Shown piece by piece: positions 34,101 through 46,505 of a DNA stretch of 64,000 nucleotides. Origin of the DNA: Hofstenia miamia. Its lineage: Eukaryota > Xenacoelomorpha > Acoela. The notes beneath the pieces were generated by a model. That model was given only the letters and a program-made list of their open reading frames with translations. It was not told the DNA's origin and did not search any database. The stretch spans positions 696,607 to 760,606 of the forward strand of contig SCFE01000118.1 in the NCBI GenBank assembly GCA_004352715.1, in the 5' to 3' direction. Each line of letters opens with the position of its first letter. Within the stretch, counting starts at the first letter, position 1. A program made the position numbers and the translations under genes.

Positions 34101-36987
34101 GCATGCTTTCTTGTGTACCACTACAACTTTTCAGTGAGGTACAAATTTTATTTGACTTAATATTCAGATTATATTACTTGAGAAGTAGTAATTATATATT
34201 TTCTGAAAGTAGTTCTGCCTGCCAATTTTCGCAAAACTCTTTCCACCTTAACCTTAAATTTCTAGGTGCACCACTGTAAACACAAATATTTTTTTATAAT
34301 ACATTCGAAAATCGTTAATGAATTACGATCTTGAGGGCAATAAAATTTGAGACTCTGTGGCGACGATAATTATTCTTGAGGGAATTAGATAGAAATATGT
34401 TATCACTTACAATTTATGGTTATTTCGATAATCAAATCTGCAAGCACTTTTACTAATAAATGATTGTGCTATAATGCATTAGTGAGTTTTCGCTGCAAAT
34501 GTTAATTTACGAAAGTGATTCATCATAAATACACATTCTTAGTAACTATGGCTGATTGATCAACAGTGATACAATGAGTGCGTTCGTGATCGCAAACCGG
34601 CACAACGTGCATCGCATCGGTTTTGCACTCAGCGTCAACTGGAGCAAAATCAGCGTGCTCGAAATACTAACTGATTTGCTTTATAGTTGTTTACGTGAAA
34701 TCCATTAATTTTTATAAGAAATCACAAATTGAAAAATTATTTAGCATAGGTAAATTTGTAACAACCCCATATATTTGCATAAAGCTTAAATAATTTTAAA
34801 ATGAAACAGTAAATTTAAATTTTGGCGAGGTATTGTTAATAACATAATATTTCTTGAAATTTATCAAATAAGTTATGATATTTTTGATATTTCTGATATT
34901 TTTAATAGTAATATAATTGTTAGTACAATTTGTATTTTATGAAGCCTATTTATCAATTTTTTTCAAAGTAGGCAATAGATTTATGTCAAAATTTGTAACA
35001 TTTGCATTTGCCCCTGCATTTTTTAGCAAACCTCCAACCACCAGTTTATAAAGGTTGTTTGATACCGCGCGGAACTATATAAATGAAAACGAAAAACAAG
35101 CCTTAAATTTATTGAAACTTTCTAAAACCCAATTACTTAATTTTAATAAAAACGTCGATTTTTCATTGAAGTATCATTGTGAAACAACGTAGTGTTCGGT
35201 TCTGGATTATATTTATCAGAGCTTCAATATTTCCTAAATTTAAATTTACACCATTTCCATTAATGGGTTTTTAAGAAAATTTTTTTCTATTAAATTAAAA
35301 CTAATTTTCGAAAAGCCCTGGTTACTACTTGGCACAAGGTTACTATAGGTAGTCCTGTTAAAGGGAATTTAATATTAATTTTTGAATAGAATTATAGTTG
35401 TATAGATGTAAGATGCTTGCTTTTGCTGCATAATATAGAATGATAGTGTTAACTAACAAAAAATCTTATTATGATGAGATTTATATTTGAAATTATAATT
35501 TCAATTTACTCTGTATTTTTCATTATGTTTTTTTGTGCGCAATCAATACAGGGGCACAACTAAATCGAAAAAGTACGCAGATTCAATTTTTGAGGCACAT
35601 GTTCCGATGTTCTCCTCTTTGACTATTTCCTTCGCATTAAGTAAATTGCTGAGCTGAGAAATGCTTTCCTTGGCTTTCCTCATGACATCCTAGCCATTAA
35701 TTGCTATCTTCATTAGAAGACACTGATGTTTCTACTCATGTAAAAACTTTCAATTTGAAATTGCGATAAATAATAGTTTACATTTACAAAAGCAACGTTT
35801 GCTGAAAATTTCGGCATTAAATTATATTGATTGATTGACCTAAGTAAATGAATATATACTTTTTTGCAATAAATAGTTTGAACCTGGCTTGACTGAAATT
35901 TGGCCTTCATAAGAACTGTGAGTTATGTTTGAAATAATTATCATGTACCTTATGCTGTACTAAATAACAATCACTTTACGTGGCCAATCTTTTTCAAAAA
36001 TCTGAATGCCATATTTGAATTAGTTCAAGTATTTAACCTTTTTATTTTTAGCTGGTTCGGAGAGTTTTGCTTATCAAATTGGACGAATAGTTTTTTCGCG
36101 ACTAACCTATTTTAAAACGACAAACTGCTATTCCAGATTTTCAAGAAATAATCTCCAAGTTTATTATGAATTTTAAAATCCCGAGAAATGGACAAAAATA
36201 TTGATGAATGCGTGCTCGATCGTAACTGTACTAAGCTGTATTGCTGTAGCTGAAGTGTTGGAAAAGATTCAATATTTTTATTGAAAATTCCAAATTCAAA
36301 AAAAATGAAATTTTCACCATTTCAAATTTTCAGGTAATCCGGAGGCGCCTAACTTTTGTTGTCCTCCGATTTTCATTATCTCTATTATCTGTCTCAGAAA
36401 ACCATAAAAAACGTAAAATATTTCTGAACAGCTTGAGGTTAGCATTAGGACTAAGAATTATTTGAAAATTTATAATTGTACTTATAAGTTGATTTTGATT
36501 TGCAAGCCTTTGAAAGTCCTGGCTAAGTTACTGATATAAATATATTTCACGAAAGCTTACAGACCTCTTCACGTCACGACGCACTGTCTTGTTGATTAAA
36601 TCCCATTCTTGGTGAAGCACGAAATTATCAATTGCAAAGGTTGTTATATCAGGTGGCCAGATGTCTACAACACTGCGATCCATGGCCCAAGGCCCAACTT
36701 TTATACTGCAGGCTTGTGTATCATACGGGAAATACTTGACATTAACAGAACACGTGAACGTACAAATGGCAGGCATCATATCAATTACTGTCCCATTACT
36801 GCCAATTACGACTTTAAGTGTTGTCCTTTCCAGCTAAGAACATAGATAGTTAGAAATTCAAGAAAGACTTATATATATAAAATAATAATGAACAAATATT
36901 ATTTACTCAGCATTCTTAATAGATTGCTGAAATTATATATTTCAAAATATACTAAAGCATTATTAGGATGAGCTTGTTATATATACT

Positions 36988-37018
<31 letters not shown>

Positions 37019-39980
37019 ATATGGATATAAAATCAGATACTAGCATCTGAATTCTTATAGAACATCACTTGGAATTTTGTTATTTTTGTTTTTCAATTGT
37101 ATTATTATGAATTGATATTTGTTATCACATCAAAAAACAAGAAAAGATTATAGTAGTAATAGTAGTATTGTTAGTCCTTCTTGAGAAAACTCCTGGCTAA
37201 GTCTTTGATCGAGAGAACTTGAATTTTTCTATTTAAAGTTTTTTAAAAATATCAAATATATTATTCCATAATAATATTAAATATTCTCATAAATTTCAAA
37301 AACAGATTTATATTTAATAATTGTTGATGTCTTACCAAAGTTAGAAACCTCGTATTATCAATAACCTGTAAATTCGACATTAAATCACAGTCAATGTCAA
37401 ATTCAGTAACTGTTTCTAAAAATATTTTGTCACAAATTATCGCACTAGAAATGTGCATATTGCAGAAAAAATGTTTTGATATTGTTTAATGCAGTGTGGA
37501 TGGAACTCACTTCCATTTTACAATAAAGTATAAATATAATAAAAGTTATGAATCTTTATTTATTTGCATGAAAATAAACATGAACATCTGGACATCTTAC
37601 TACGAAGGAAGGCATCGTTTTGCAATACTTATGCAAATATGTAACGTGATTTTGCACTATAAAGAAATTTTTAACAAATAAAAACTTACCAATTTTTATC
37701 CTCCACTTTTATTTGTAACTCAAATTTATAATTTCTTCAATTTATTGCATTTAACAAATCGTTTTATTGGCATTTACTGCTTCGCGTAATTTAATTAACG
37801 ACGTTGGGATTTTCTTAAATTACGTTTGACATTATTAAATATAGTCACATGGAAGTGCACTAAATGATCTTGAAATGTGCATTAATTGGTCTAAGTTTGC
37901 TTAGATTTCTTTGAATAATTCGAAAATGTATTACTTCTTTAGTTTTTATCAAATTCTAAAGATGTTGACGTCGTCAGGGTTTGCAGGCTGAGGTCTATTT
38001 TGGAGAAGACATGGGGAAATTTTTGCTTTCAAGCATTCAAAATTGATTTTTTTTTCTTAAATAATAAAGTATATCTTGAACAATTTTAAAAATTTAATAT
38101 TTAAAGTCGTAAAATGCACATATACGACCAATTTTTGCAATATTTTGACAGTTTTTAAAAAGGATCTGCTATGTAATTCGACACAAAATAGAGATGCACC
38201 CCATCTGGATACTTTCCTGCATGCAGGGCTCTCCATTGTATTTGATTAAGAATCTACTATCAATTATGACTACTATTAAAAGTGCTTGTTCGGCAACGTA
38301 ATAGAAAATTGACGTTTTATTAATACTATTGGCTGAGATAAGGAAAAAATGTTATTGTCATTAATGTAGAATCACTTTGACTGAAAGTTATTTCTGAATT
38401 CCAGTGCCTATAATTTGCACAAAAGTTTTTAATTGACCGACCTTTGGCCTTAAATTAGATGATATTTACCCAAAATTGAAATATTTTTTCCATTTAATTT
38501 TTAACTTTAGAAATTTATGGTAGTATTTTTTAAGTTTGATGTCAAACATTGTAAAACATTTAAAAATCGAAAAAAGCCTTAAAATTGCATGCACAAAAGA
38601 TTTGCAAAAATTTTTAAATTTTTCTTTTTGATTTTTTTAATATTAAGTTTGCATGGCTTTAAATATACAATTATTTATATTTAGTTAATTCAAATGTTTT
38701 ATTCGTATAGTTTAAAATGGTTGATTAAAACTATTATGACGCTTTTATCAATGGCCACAAGTTGAACACTGGTTAAAAGTAGTTCTCGTCCATGTTTACA
38801 GAGGTCCATGGTTATATACATAGAATTATTATATTATCAATATAAAAAGTATAATCCTTTATACGAAATAATTACTCCTGTTTCCAAACACTTGAATTGT
38901 GTTTTAGAAAATGTTTCCTTTTTTGGAAGTGAACTCTTTAACACTTTGATAGTTTATAGATATTTGTGCTCGAATATTTTCAAAATTACCAAATTGAATC
39001 CGAATATTGCAAGCCAAGCTGTAAAATATTGCATTGCAAATAAATTTTTACTTATAGTAAATAAGTTAATAATTTTGTGACTGAAATTATTGAAAGTATT
39101 GTATAAGGAAAATTCGGAAAAAAATAATTTCAGATCCTCAAGGTATCCTTAAAATATGTTTCATCAATAAAGAATGGGAAAAGAATCTTAGAATTACTCA
39201 CTACAAAAAGACTTATAGGCTAATGGTTGAAGAGTTTCTGTACTATGAGTAACTTAGAATTAGTCGCTACTGTAATGAACCAGTTGTGGAGCGATGTTGA
39301 GAGCAACTGCAGAGTTGCAGGAATCATCTTCTTTTGAATAGAATACGATTCTTTTGAAAAATTGGAATCTAGAATCAGAGTACGAATCCCACGGTGTCCT
39401 AATTTATACTGTCCTTTATCTATAGAAAATCTATGAATACGTTTCTTAACTCATTTACGATGAAGCTGAGAATATAAAATATTCCTGTCATTAAATAGGG
39501 TTTGCCTTAAATTTTATGAACATCCAAATGCCTTGCAAAAATTCAAAAAGCGTTCTTATGAAATATAACAATCCATAATGCACAATTTTAATTAAAGAAA
39601 ATACATTGCCAGATATGGAAAAATACTATAAATTATGATTCTTGCTGAAAATGGCTTACAACCTCATTGTAATCTAATTAAAAGCACAAAAATAAAAATT
39701 GCGAACAATAATTGAATGAAATTCATTATTTTAGGACTTAAGGCCTCAATTACCGAAGATTCTCATATGTTAGCATAATTGTATTAGGCAATTAAAAATC
39801 TCTCACTAACTAATTCTAATGACTATCGGACAAATGGCTGGCATAGTTATGAACTTTATCAATAGAAGTTCATGTTGCAATCCATGAGTTAGTTATGGGA
39901 ATACATACACTAAGTGCAACGTCTGTTGACAACTACCAACATATGTAGTTGCGCTAAAATTATACATTCACTAACAATAT

Positions 39981-40025
<45 letters not shown>

Positions 40026-40894
40026 ACTATTTCTTGTTCATATCAAAGACTTGTTAATATGTTAGAACTTCTGTATATATTTGGTTACCAGAAAGTGTTT
40101 TTCTGAACAATGCGACTGTTGAAAATTATCACAAAGCATTAAACAATCACTGAGCTAGACAGAATTTTATGAATTAATACAATTTAATAAGAAAAGATAA
40201 GAGGAAAATTGAAAGCAATAGAAACATTATCAATGTCTATGTCTGGTGTTTGTAGTAAATTCTCCTCGAAAGCTTGGTTTGTAATTGTCTTACTTTCAGA
40301 AACAAATCTATAGACAGTAAGAGATTTTAAAATACAGCGAAATTGGAGATTTTAGGGTTAATATGAGCTGAACAAATAGCTAATTTACTTAAGAGTTAAT
40401 AAATGCCTAGTTAGGTTGAATAAAGTTCCTCCCACTAAAGTTAATTCAATTTAACCAACAAATTCAATTAACCATTCGGATTGCGAAAAATTTCTAACGC
40501 TGTTTTAACAAAGTTCAGGCTTTGAGAAATTCGTATTCAATTGAAGGAGGTTCAATTTTGCTTTCATGTATGCTAATTCAAATGTAGATTGTACGCTTCC
40601 TTGCAAACTCTTTTGTGCATATTATAAGTNTGAAATTCATTATTTTAGGACTTAAGGCCTCAATTACCGAAGATTCTCATATGTTAGCATAATTGTATTA
40701 GGCAATTAAAAATCTCTCACTAACTAATTCTAATGACTATCGGACAAATGGCTGGCATAGTTATGAACTTTATCAATAGAAGTTCATGTTGCAATCCATG
40801 AGTTAGTTATGGGAATACATACACTAAGTGCAACGTCTGTTGACAACTACCAACATATGTAGTTGCGCTAAAATTATACATTCACTAACAATAT

Positions 40895-40939
<45 letters not shown>

Positions 40940-41599
40940 ACTATTTCTTGTTCATATCAAAGACTTGTTAATATGTTAGAACTTCTGTATATATTTGGTT
41001 ACCAGAAAGTGTTTTTCTGAACAATGCGACTGTTGAAAATTATCACAAAGCATTAAACAATCACTGAGCTAGACAGAATTTTATGAATTAATACAATTTA
41101 ATAAGAAAAGATAAGAGGAAAATTGAAAGCAATAGAAACATTATCAATGTCTATGTCTGGTGTTTGTAGTAAATTCTCCTCGAAAGCTTGGTTTGTAATT
41201 GTCTTACTTTCAGAAACAAATCTATAGACAGTAAGAGATTTTAAAATACAGCGAAATTGGAGATTTTAGGGTTAATATGAGCTGAACAAATAGCTAATTT
41301 ACTTAAGAGTTAATAAATGCCTAGTTAGGTTGAATAAAGTTCCTCCCACTAAAGTTAATTCAATTTAACCAACAAATTCAATTAACCATTCGGATTGCGA
41401 AAAATTTCTAACGCTGTTTTAACAAAGTTCAGGCTTTGAGAAATTCGTATTCAATTGAAGGAGGTTCAATTTTGCTTTCATGTATGCTAATTCAGATGTA
41501 GATTGTACGCTTCCTTGCAAACTCTTTTGTGCATATTATAAGTTGTTCAAATAAATAATTTCCTGAACCGATTTACCAGCATGTTGTAACAGCTCAACA

Positions 41600-41639
<40 letters not shown>

Positions 41640-44600
41640 ATTTATTTCAAGCAATATGCATTATAAGCTAGAGATGTTTGAAAATTATGTGTGCTATAAC
41701 TTTGGTTAAAAAATTATTAAGATAAGCTCAAAGGAACGTATCGCAATAAGTGCAGGTATTTCTTAATATTTTTCATTTCATAAATTTCACTGTAGTAATT
41801 GGCTGTCTTTTGTTCTATAGTATTTCTGTTTGAGACTTAGTTCAAATGCCCTTAACTTCATGGAAAGAACAATTCTAAAAACAAGAGATTGCCTAATCTT
41901 CTAATTTATAGTTTTTGATTAATGATTTTAAATTTAAGCATTTTAAGTTGGATCCGAATATTCAGACATTCAAATATATTTGAAAAGATACATATTCATA
42001 TTCTACACATAGAGAAACAGTTAAAGTTCTTTGTTGATCTCATGGGCTTGAACATAAGGTATAGATAGAATTCAAATATTTTTTAAAAAATCAGCCTCAT
42101 AAATACGTCTTAGTAGAAATTTTCTAAATTACATTCAAATATGCTAGCCAGGTGTCATGTACATACCTTAAGATTTACAAATGTTCTAATAGGCTGAGAA
42201 AAATTCCTTTAAAATGTGGAAAAACACTTTGTTCTCTCAAAAAGACACCAGAATCTTTAAGGTTATGTGCTTTCAAAAATATTGTATCATAATATTATAT
42301 ACCACTATGTACACCATTAAAGAACAATAAAAAACTTTTCTGACAACCATGTTTACTAAAAAAATATAATATGTTAATGTAGACTTATATAAACAGGGGA
42401 ATTGTGTTATCACTATTTTATCTTGTTTCCAACAATCCTGACAGTATTCTGCCTAATAATAAAAGTGGAACACCAAATCTAAAATGATAAAAAGTTCTAT
42501 TCATTTTGGAGAATGTTTTATTTAGCGTAGTGATTACTCCGCATTTGGAGATGAACTCAATAAACTCAATTGGTCCAAAAGGAATTGACAATACAGCTGA
42601 GATTATTTGAAGCGCAGGTGTCATCTTTGATGGAAGACGCAATTGAGTATTAATTATGAACTGAAATATTTGATTCTACTCCGAAAAACTATTTAACCGG
42701 AAACTAAATTTAATACAATTCTGCTCTATCGACCCATAATACAATTTTTGTTGCTCTATTATAACTTAAGATGCTAGAAAAAGCAACTTAAGCAATAAGG
42801 TTTCACACAGTTTAAATATTCGCAAATACTTCAGTCCGGATATTCAAATAGTTTTTTTTGTCGAATACCCAATACTAGTTGAAATAGTTGTAGATAACAC
42901 TCTTGCTCAATGCCATGTTATTTTATTTTAAAGTAGTGCCTCCAGTCATCATCAATACAAAACAATGATGGTAATAAATCATAATAATTATAATACTAAA
43001 AATAATATTAATAATAATAATAATAACAATAATAATAATAATAATAACAAGGGCCCCAGTGGTCAAGGGGTAGAACGCGAAACTGGGACCGCGAAGACAG
43101 AGGAGAGGCTTGCAGGACAAGTGCGAAAGTTGCAGTTGGATGAGAGTAAGGGGAAAAAGAGAGTTTAACAGGCTAAGCAAAGGGATGATGAAGTGATAGA
43201 CGTTGTGACAGAAGTGGCGGAAGCAGCAGAACCAGTGGGCGCAGAAACTGAAGCAGCAATCAAGGAAAAGATGGAGGAAGAAATAGGTGAGAGAACTAGG
43301 TTGCCAATTCCAAGAGGAATTAAGAAAATCAAACTAGTAGTAGAAACAGCAAAGGTTAACAATGTATTAGAAAGGATAGATGCTAGGAGTGTCACAGAGA
43401 TAAACAGGTTAGTGCATGCAGGCGCACGGAAGGGCTGAAGAATATAGGCATGGACATAAAGAAAAAATACGACAAAAAGATAAGGGAGACAGAAAGCCAG
43501 CATGGGAGAGAAAAATTGAGAATAAAGTGGCAAAGATTAGGCAGCAAATAGGGAAGATCAGGACAAGTAAGACGATACAGGACAGGTGCAGGGTAGGTAG
43601 GGGGAAGACCATAGAAACTGCAAGAGAAGAGCTTAGGCAGAGATTAGTTGTAGAAGCTGAGAAACTGAGAAAATATAGGGCAATGGCAAAGCAGGCAAGA
43701 GACAATATTAAGCTTGAGACTCAAGAAGGAAGATTTTACAAAGAACTAGATGCAGGAAAAAAGATAGAGAGTGTTCAGATGCAGAAGGCATTTGGCTAAG
43801 AAGAAGAAGTAATCACAACTGCAAAGCTGAAGGAGGCTCTAAAGAAGATGAAGAACTGGATGGCGCCAGGCAGAGATGAGGTACATGGGTATTTTCTGAA
43901 GAAGTTCACAAGTGTTCATGAGAGACTAGCAGTAGCATTGGAGAAGTGTGTGGTGAGTGGAACCCAAAGAATGGTAGTGAAGCAATCAACTTCAGGCCAA
44001 AAACATGTCTGCCAACAACTTGGAAATTGCTAAGTTCTGTAATTTCAAGTAGGCTGGCATGTTACTTAGAACAGAACAGGTTGTTACCAGAGGATGAAAA
44101 GATCAGTTGTAAATAATAGACAAGGCAGTAGTGGAGAATTATAGAAGAAGGAAGACAAACTTAGCAATGGCATGGATAGACTACAGGAAGGCGGATGACA
44201 GCATATCACAAAGATGGGTATTGAGGACGCTAGAGGCCAAAGGNAGCAACCTAGAGGATCCCTACTAGAGGTCACTAAGGAGCTAGGGAAGATAAGAACT
44301 GAGAGTGAAGGAAAGAAGGTATACCAGAGTACGATGGAATCAGAGAGACAAACACGGTATAGGCAGAAGGCAATGCATGGAGAATACTGGAGGAACACAG
44401 AAAAGTGTGACAGAGAAGAGAGCAACAAGTGGTTAAAGAAGGCAGGACTGAAGAGAGAAACAGAAGCACTAATAATGGCAGCACAGGAGCAAGCAATAAG
44501 AACAAACTGGGTGAAGAAGCATATAGACAGAAGAGTAGAAGTAAGTGATAAGTGTAGGCTATGTAAGAAAGAGGCGGAGACAGTAGACCATCTGATAGCA

Positions 44601-46451
44601 GGGTGTGAGAAGTTGGCACAGAATGACAAGGCGGGAAGAATGGTTCACTTGAGTTTGAGCAGGCAGCACAAGCCACAGGGCGTCATAGAAAATGAGAAGG
44701 TTAAGATACTGTGGGACTTCAACATATAGACAAGCAAGCTGATAGAACCACGGAGGCCAGACATAGGAGTTGTGGACAAAGAGAAAAGATTGGGAACACT
44801 GATAGACACAGCAGTACCAAAGGACAGGAATGTAGAAAGCAAGGATTTGGCAGAGGAAATAGAAAGGCTGTGAGTAAGAAGCATAAAAGACACTTAGAGG
44901 AGTTTGGAGTACCAAAGTAATAATAATAACAATAATTCATTTGAATCAGAAAGAAAACATCTGATAATCTTAATAATTTAAAAAATAAAAAACGGTTAGT
45001 TAATATTTTTAAAATTCGATCAGGACAGAAATTTGTATATTTATTTCTTGTATTACGACCTGAACGTGGTTTCCCACCGACAAACAGCATATAGTTCTAG
45101 TTTGGGAATTATTCCTCTTTAAATATGATTATTATTGCTGGTTATTTTGTCATATAACTTTGCTATCCATCTCCAAAATGCAACCCTTTATTGGTACATA
45201 ACAATCCAATAATCCCATTTTTGTGCTTTGCGTTGGAGGGATCCATCGCATGTAGTTAGTATTGGAAACAAACTCCACACCTTCTCATGCAATAGCTTAT
45301 ATGAAGGAAAATCATTGTTCTATATAGATCATTCAAGTTTTCGGAGCTATAATTAAAGTGCTTCGTCATTAGTAGAGGAAAAACAATTATCTTAAGTCTA
45401 TTAACGGGTCTATAAAATCTGAGGTCATCGAACGAGATAACTACAAGGACAACAACATTGCTTTTATGGTGAATTCCAAAAATATTTAGCATCTTTTCAA
45501 ATTGAAAGCAGGGTTCTGCAGATTTGCTTGTATTGAAAAACATATTATTCAAACTACACCAATGACATAAGTTCATTAATTATAGTTTCAGTGTGATCAG
45601 GGCATACATAGAAACCGGAATAATGCAATTGATTTCATCCGCATATTTAAGCAAATAACCATAGTTAAAAGAGATTTGCATTTCATCATATAATAATTTA
45701 AACACCACGGTTAGTAATCCTGAGTAATCCCATATCGACACATTGCTACCTTTCTCGTAGAAAATCAGAAAGAATGTTAATTTTGATCAGGTATAACTTC
45801 AACTATTGTTTCTACAATCCGGTGCCTTAGAGCACGATCAAATGCCTTGCTTGCTAAGATCAAGAGTAAATATTCTCACATAGTGTAAATTTCGTTGTGA
45901 TTTTTTGGAAATATTAATGATTTTCATATGAGCGCACTCTGTAAGGCAAACTTTACTGAAACCAAATTTGTTAAATTTAAGTGACTTATTGCACTTGCCA
46001 GTTATTAATGTGTTAAAGATTAATCTCTCGAAAATTCTAGAAATAATTATGGTAATGGATCCAACATGGAGAAGGCCTAATGATTTAATCTTTGCCTTTT
46101 TTGGAATTGGAACTACACCAGAAATTTTAAAATTGTTTGGATACGTGTTTTTCTTGATACTGAGATTAAAAGCATAGGTTAAAATTTCAGCTAAATTATG
46201 TGTGTTATTATTAATTAACCAATAAGGAATACCGTGATATAGAGCCAGGTTTCAGTAATATAAGATAAATCGATTTTACTGTTTGAGACATTGTCTCTCT
46301 TGATTAATCTCAGAGGCTGATAAGTCAAGAGAAATAACAATCCGTTTTGTATATGATTTCAATTTTGTATTAAGATTTATAAATAAAAATGAACAATAAT
46401 GTAATTGTGATAAACAAAATGCATACAATAGCTGAACGTGATATGCATTAA

Positions 46452-46505
<54 letters not shown>

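Larger units (their letters stand above)
43051..44917 (+). mobile_element. R2/R4-type LINE with restriction-like endonuclease, inserted in (TAA)n
   Basis: The insert starts GGGCCCCAGTGG and stops at CCAAAGTAA against a TAA tract. It contains, in order, a charged coiled-coil amino region, an RT opening (MKNWMAPGRDEVHGYFLK), RT motif A (LAMAWIDYRKADDSI), then after a deletion a C-terminal region with KCRLCKKEAETVDHLIAGC (CCHC) and RPDIGVVDKEKRLGTLIDTA, the PD...D restriction-like endonuclease pattern. These are features of RLE-type LINEs (R2, R4 and Dong lineages); Dong is known to insert in TAA repeats. RT motifs B to E are missing at the N at 44244. GC content is higher than its surroundings. 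Confidence 0.8.

Noticed and set aside
37261-37458. Minus-strand frame ending TRFLTL before a GTAAGA donor, in receptor intron 1
   Set aside because: Exons 1 and 2 already join in phase with a continuous family alignment. Including this piece would insert unrelated residues, and its acceptor is weak.
42418-42642. Open minus frame (GVITTLNKTFSKMNRTFYHF)
   Set aside because: No recognised domain, no splice signals, mixed composition.
43055-43100. tRNA-like A-box text (AGTGGTCAAGGGGTAGAACG) at the start of the RLE-type LINE
   Set aside because: No B box or cloverleaf could be drawn, so it is not called as a tRNA or tRNA-derived SINE.
43165-45090. Long minus-strand frames rich in Ser, Leu and Cys (43165-43533, 43409-43705, 44084-44629, 44275-44676, 44559-44915, 44719-45090)
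   Set aside because: Antisense shadows of the purine-rich RLE-type LINE.
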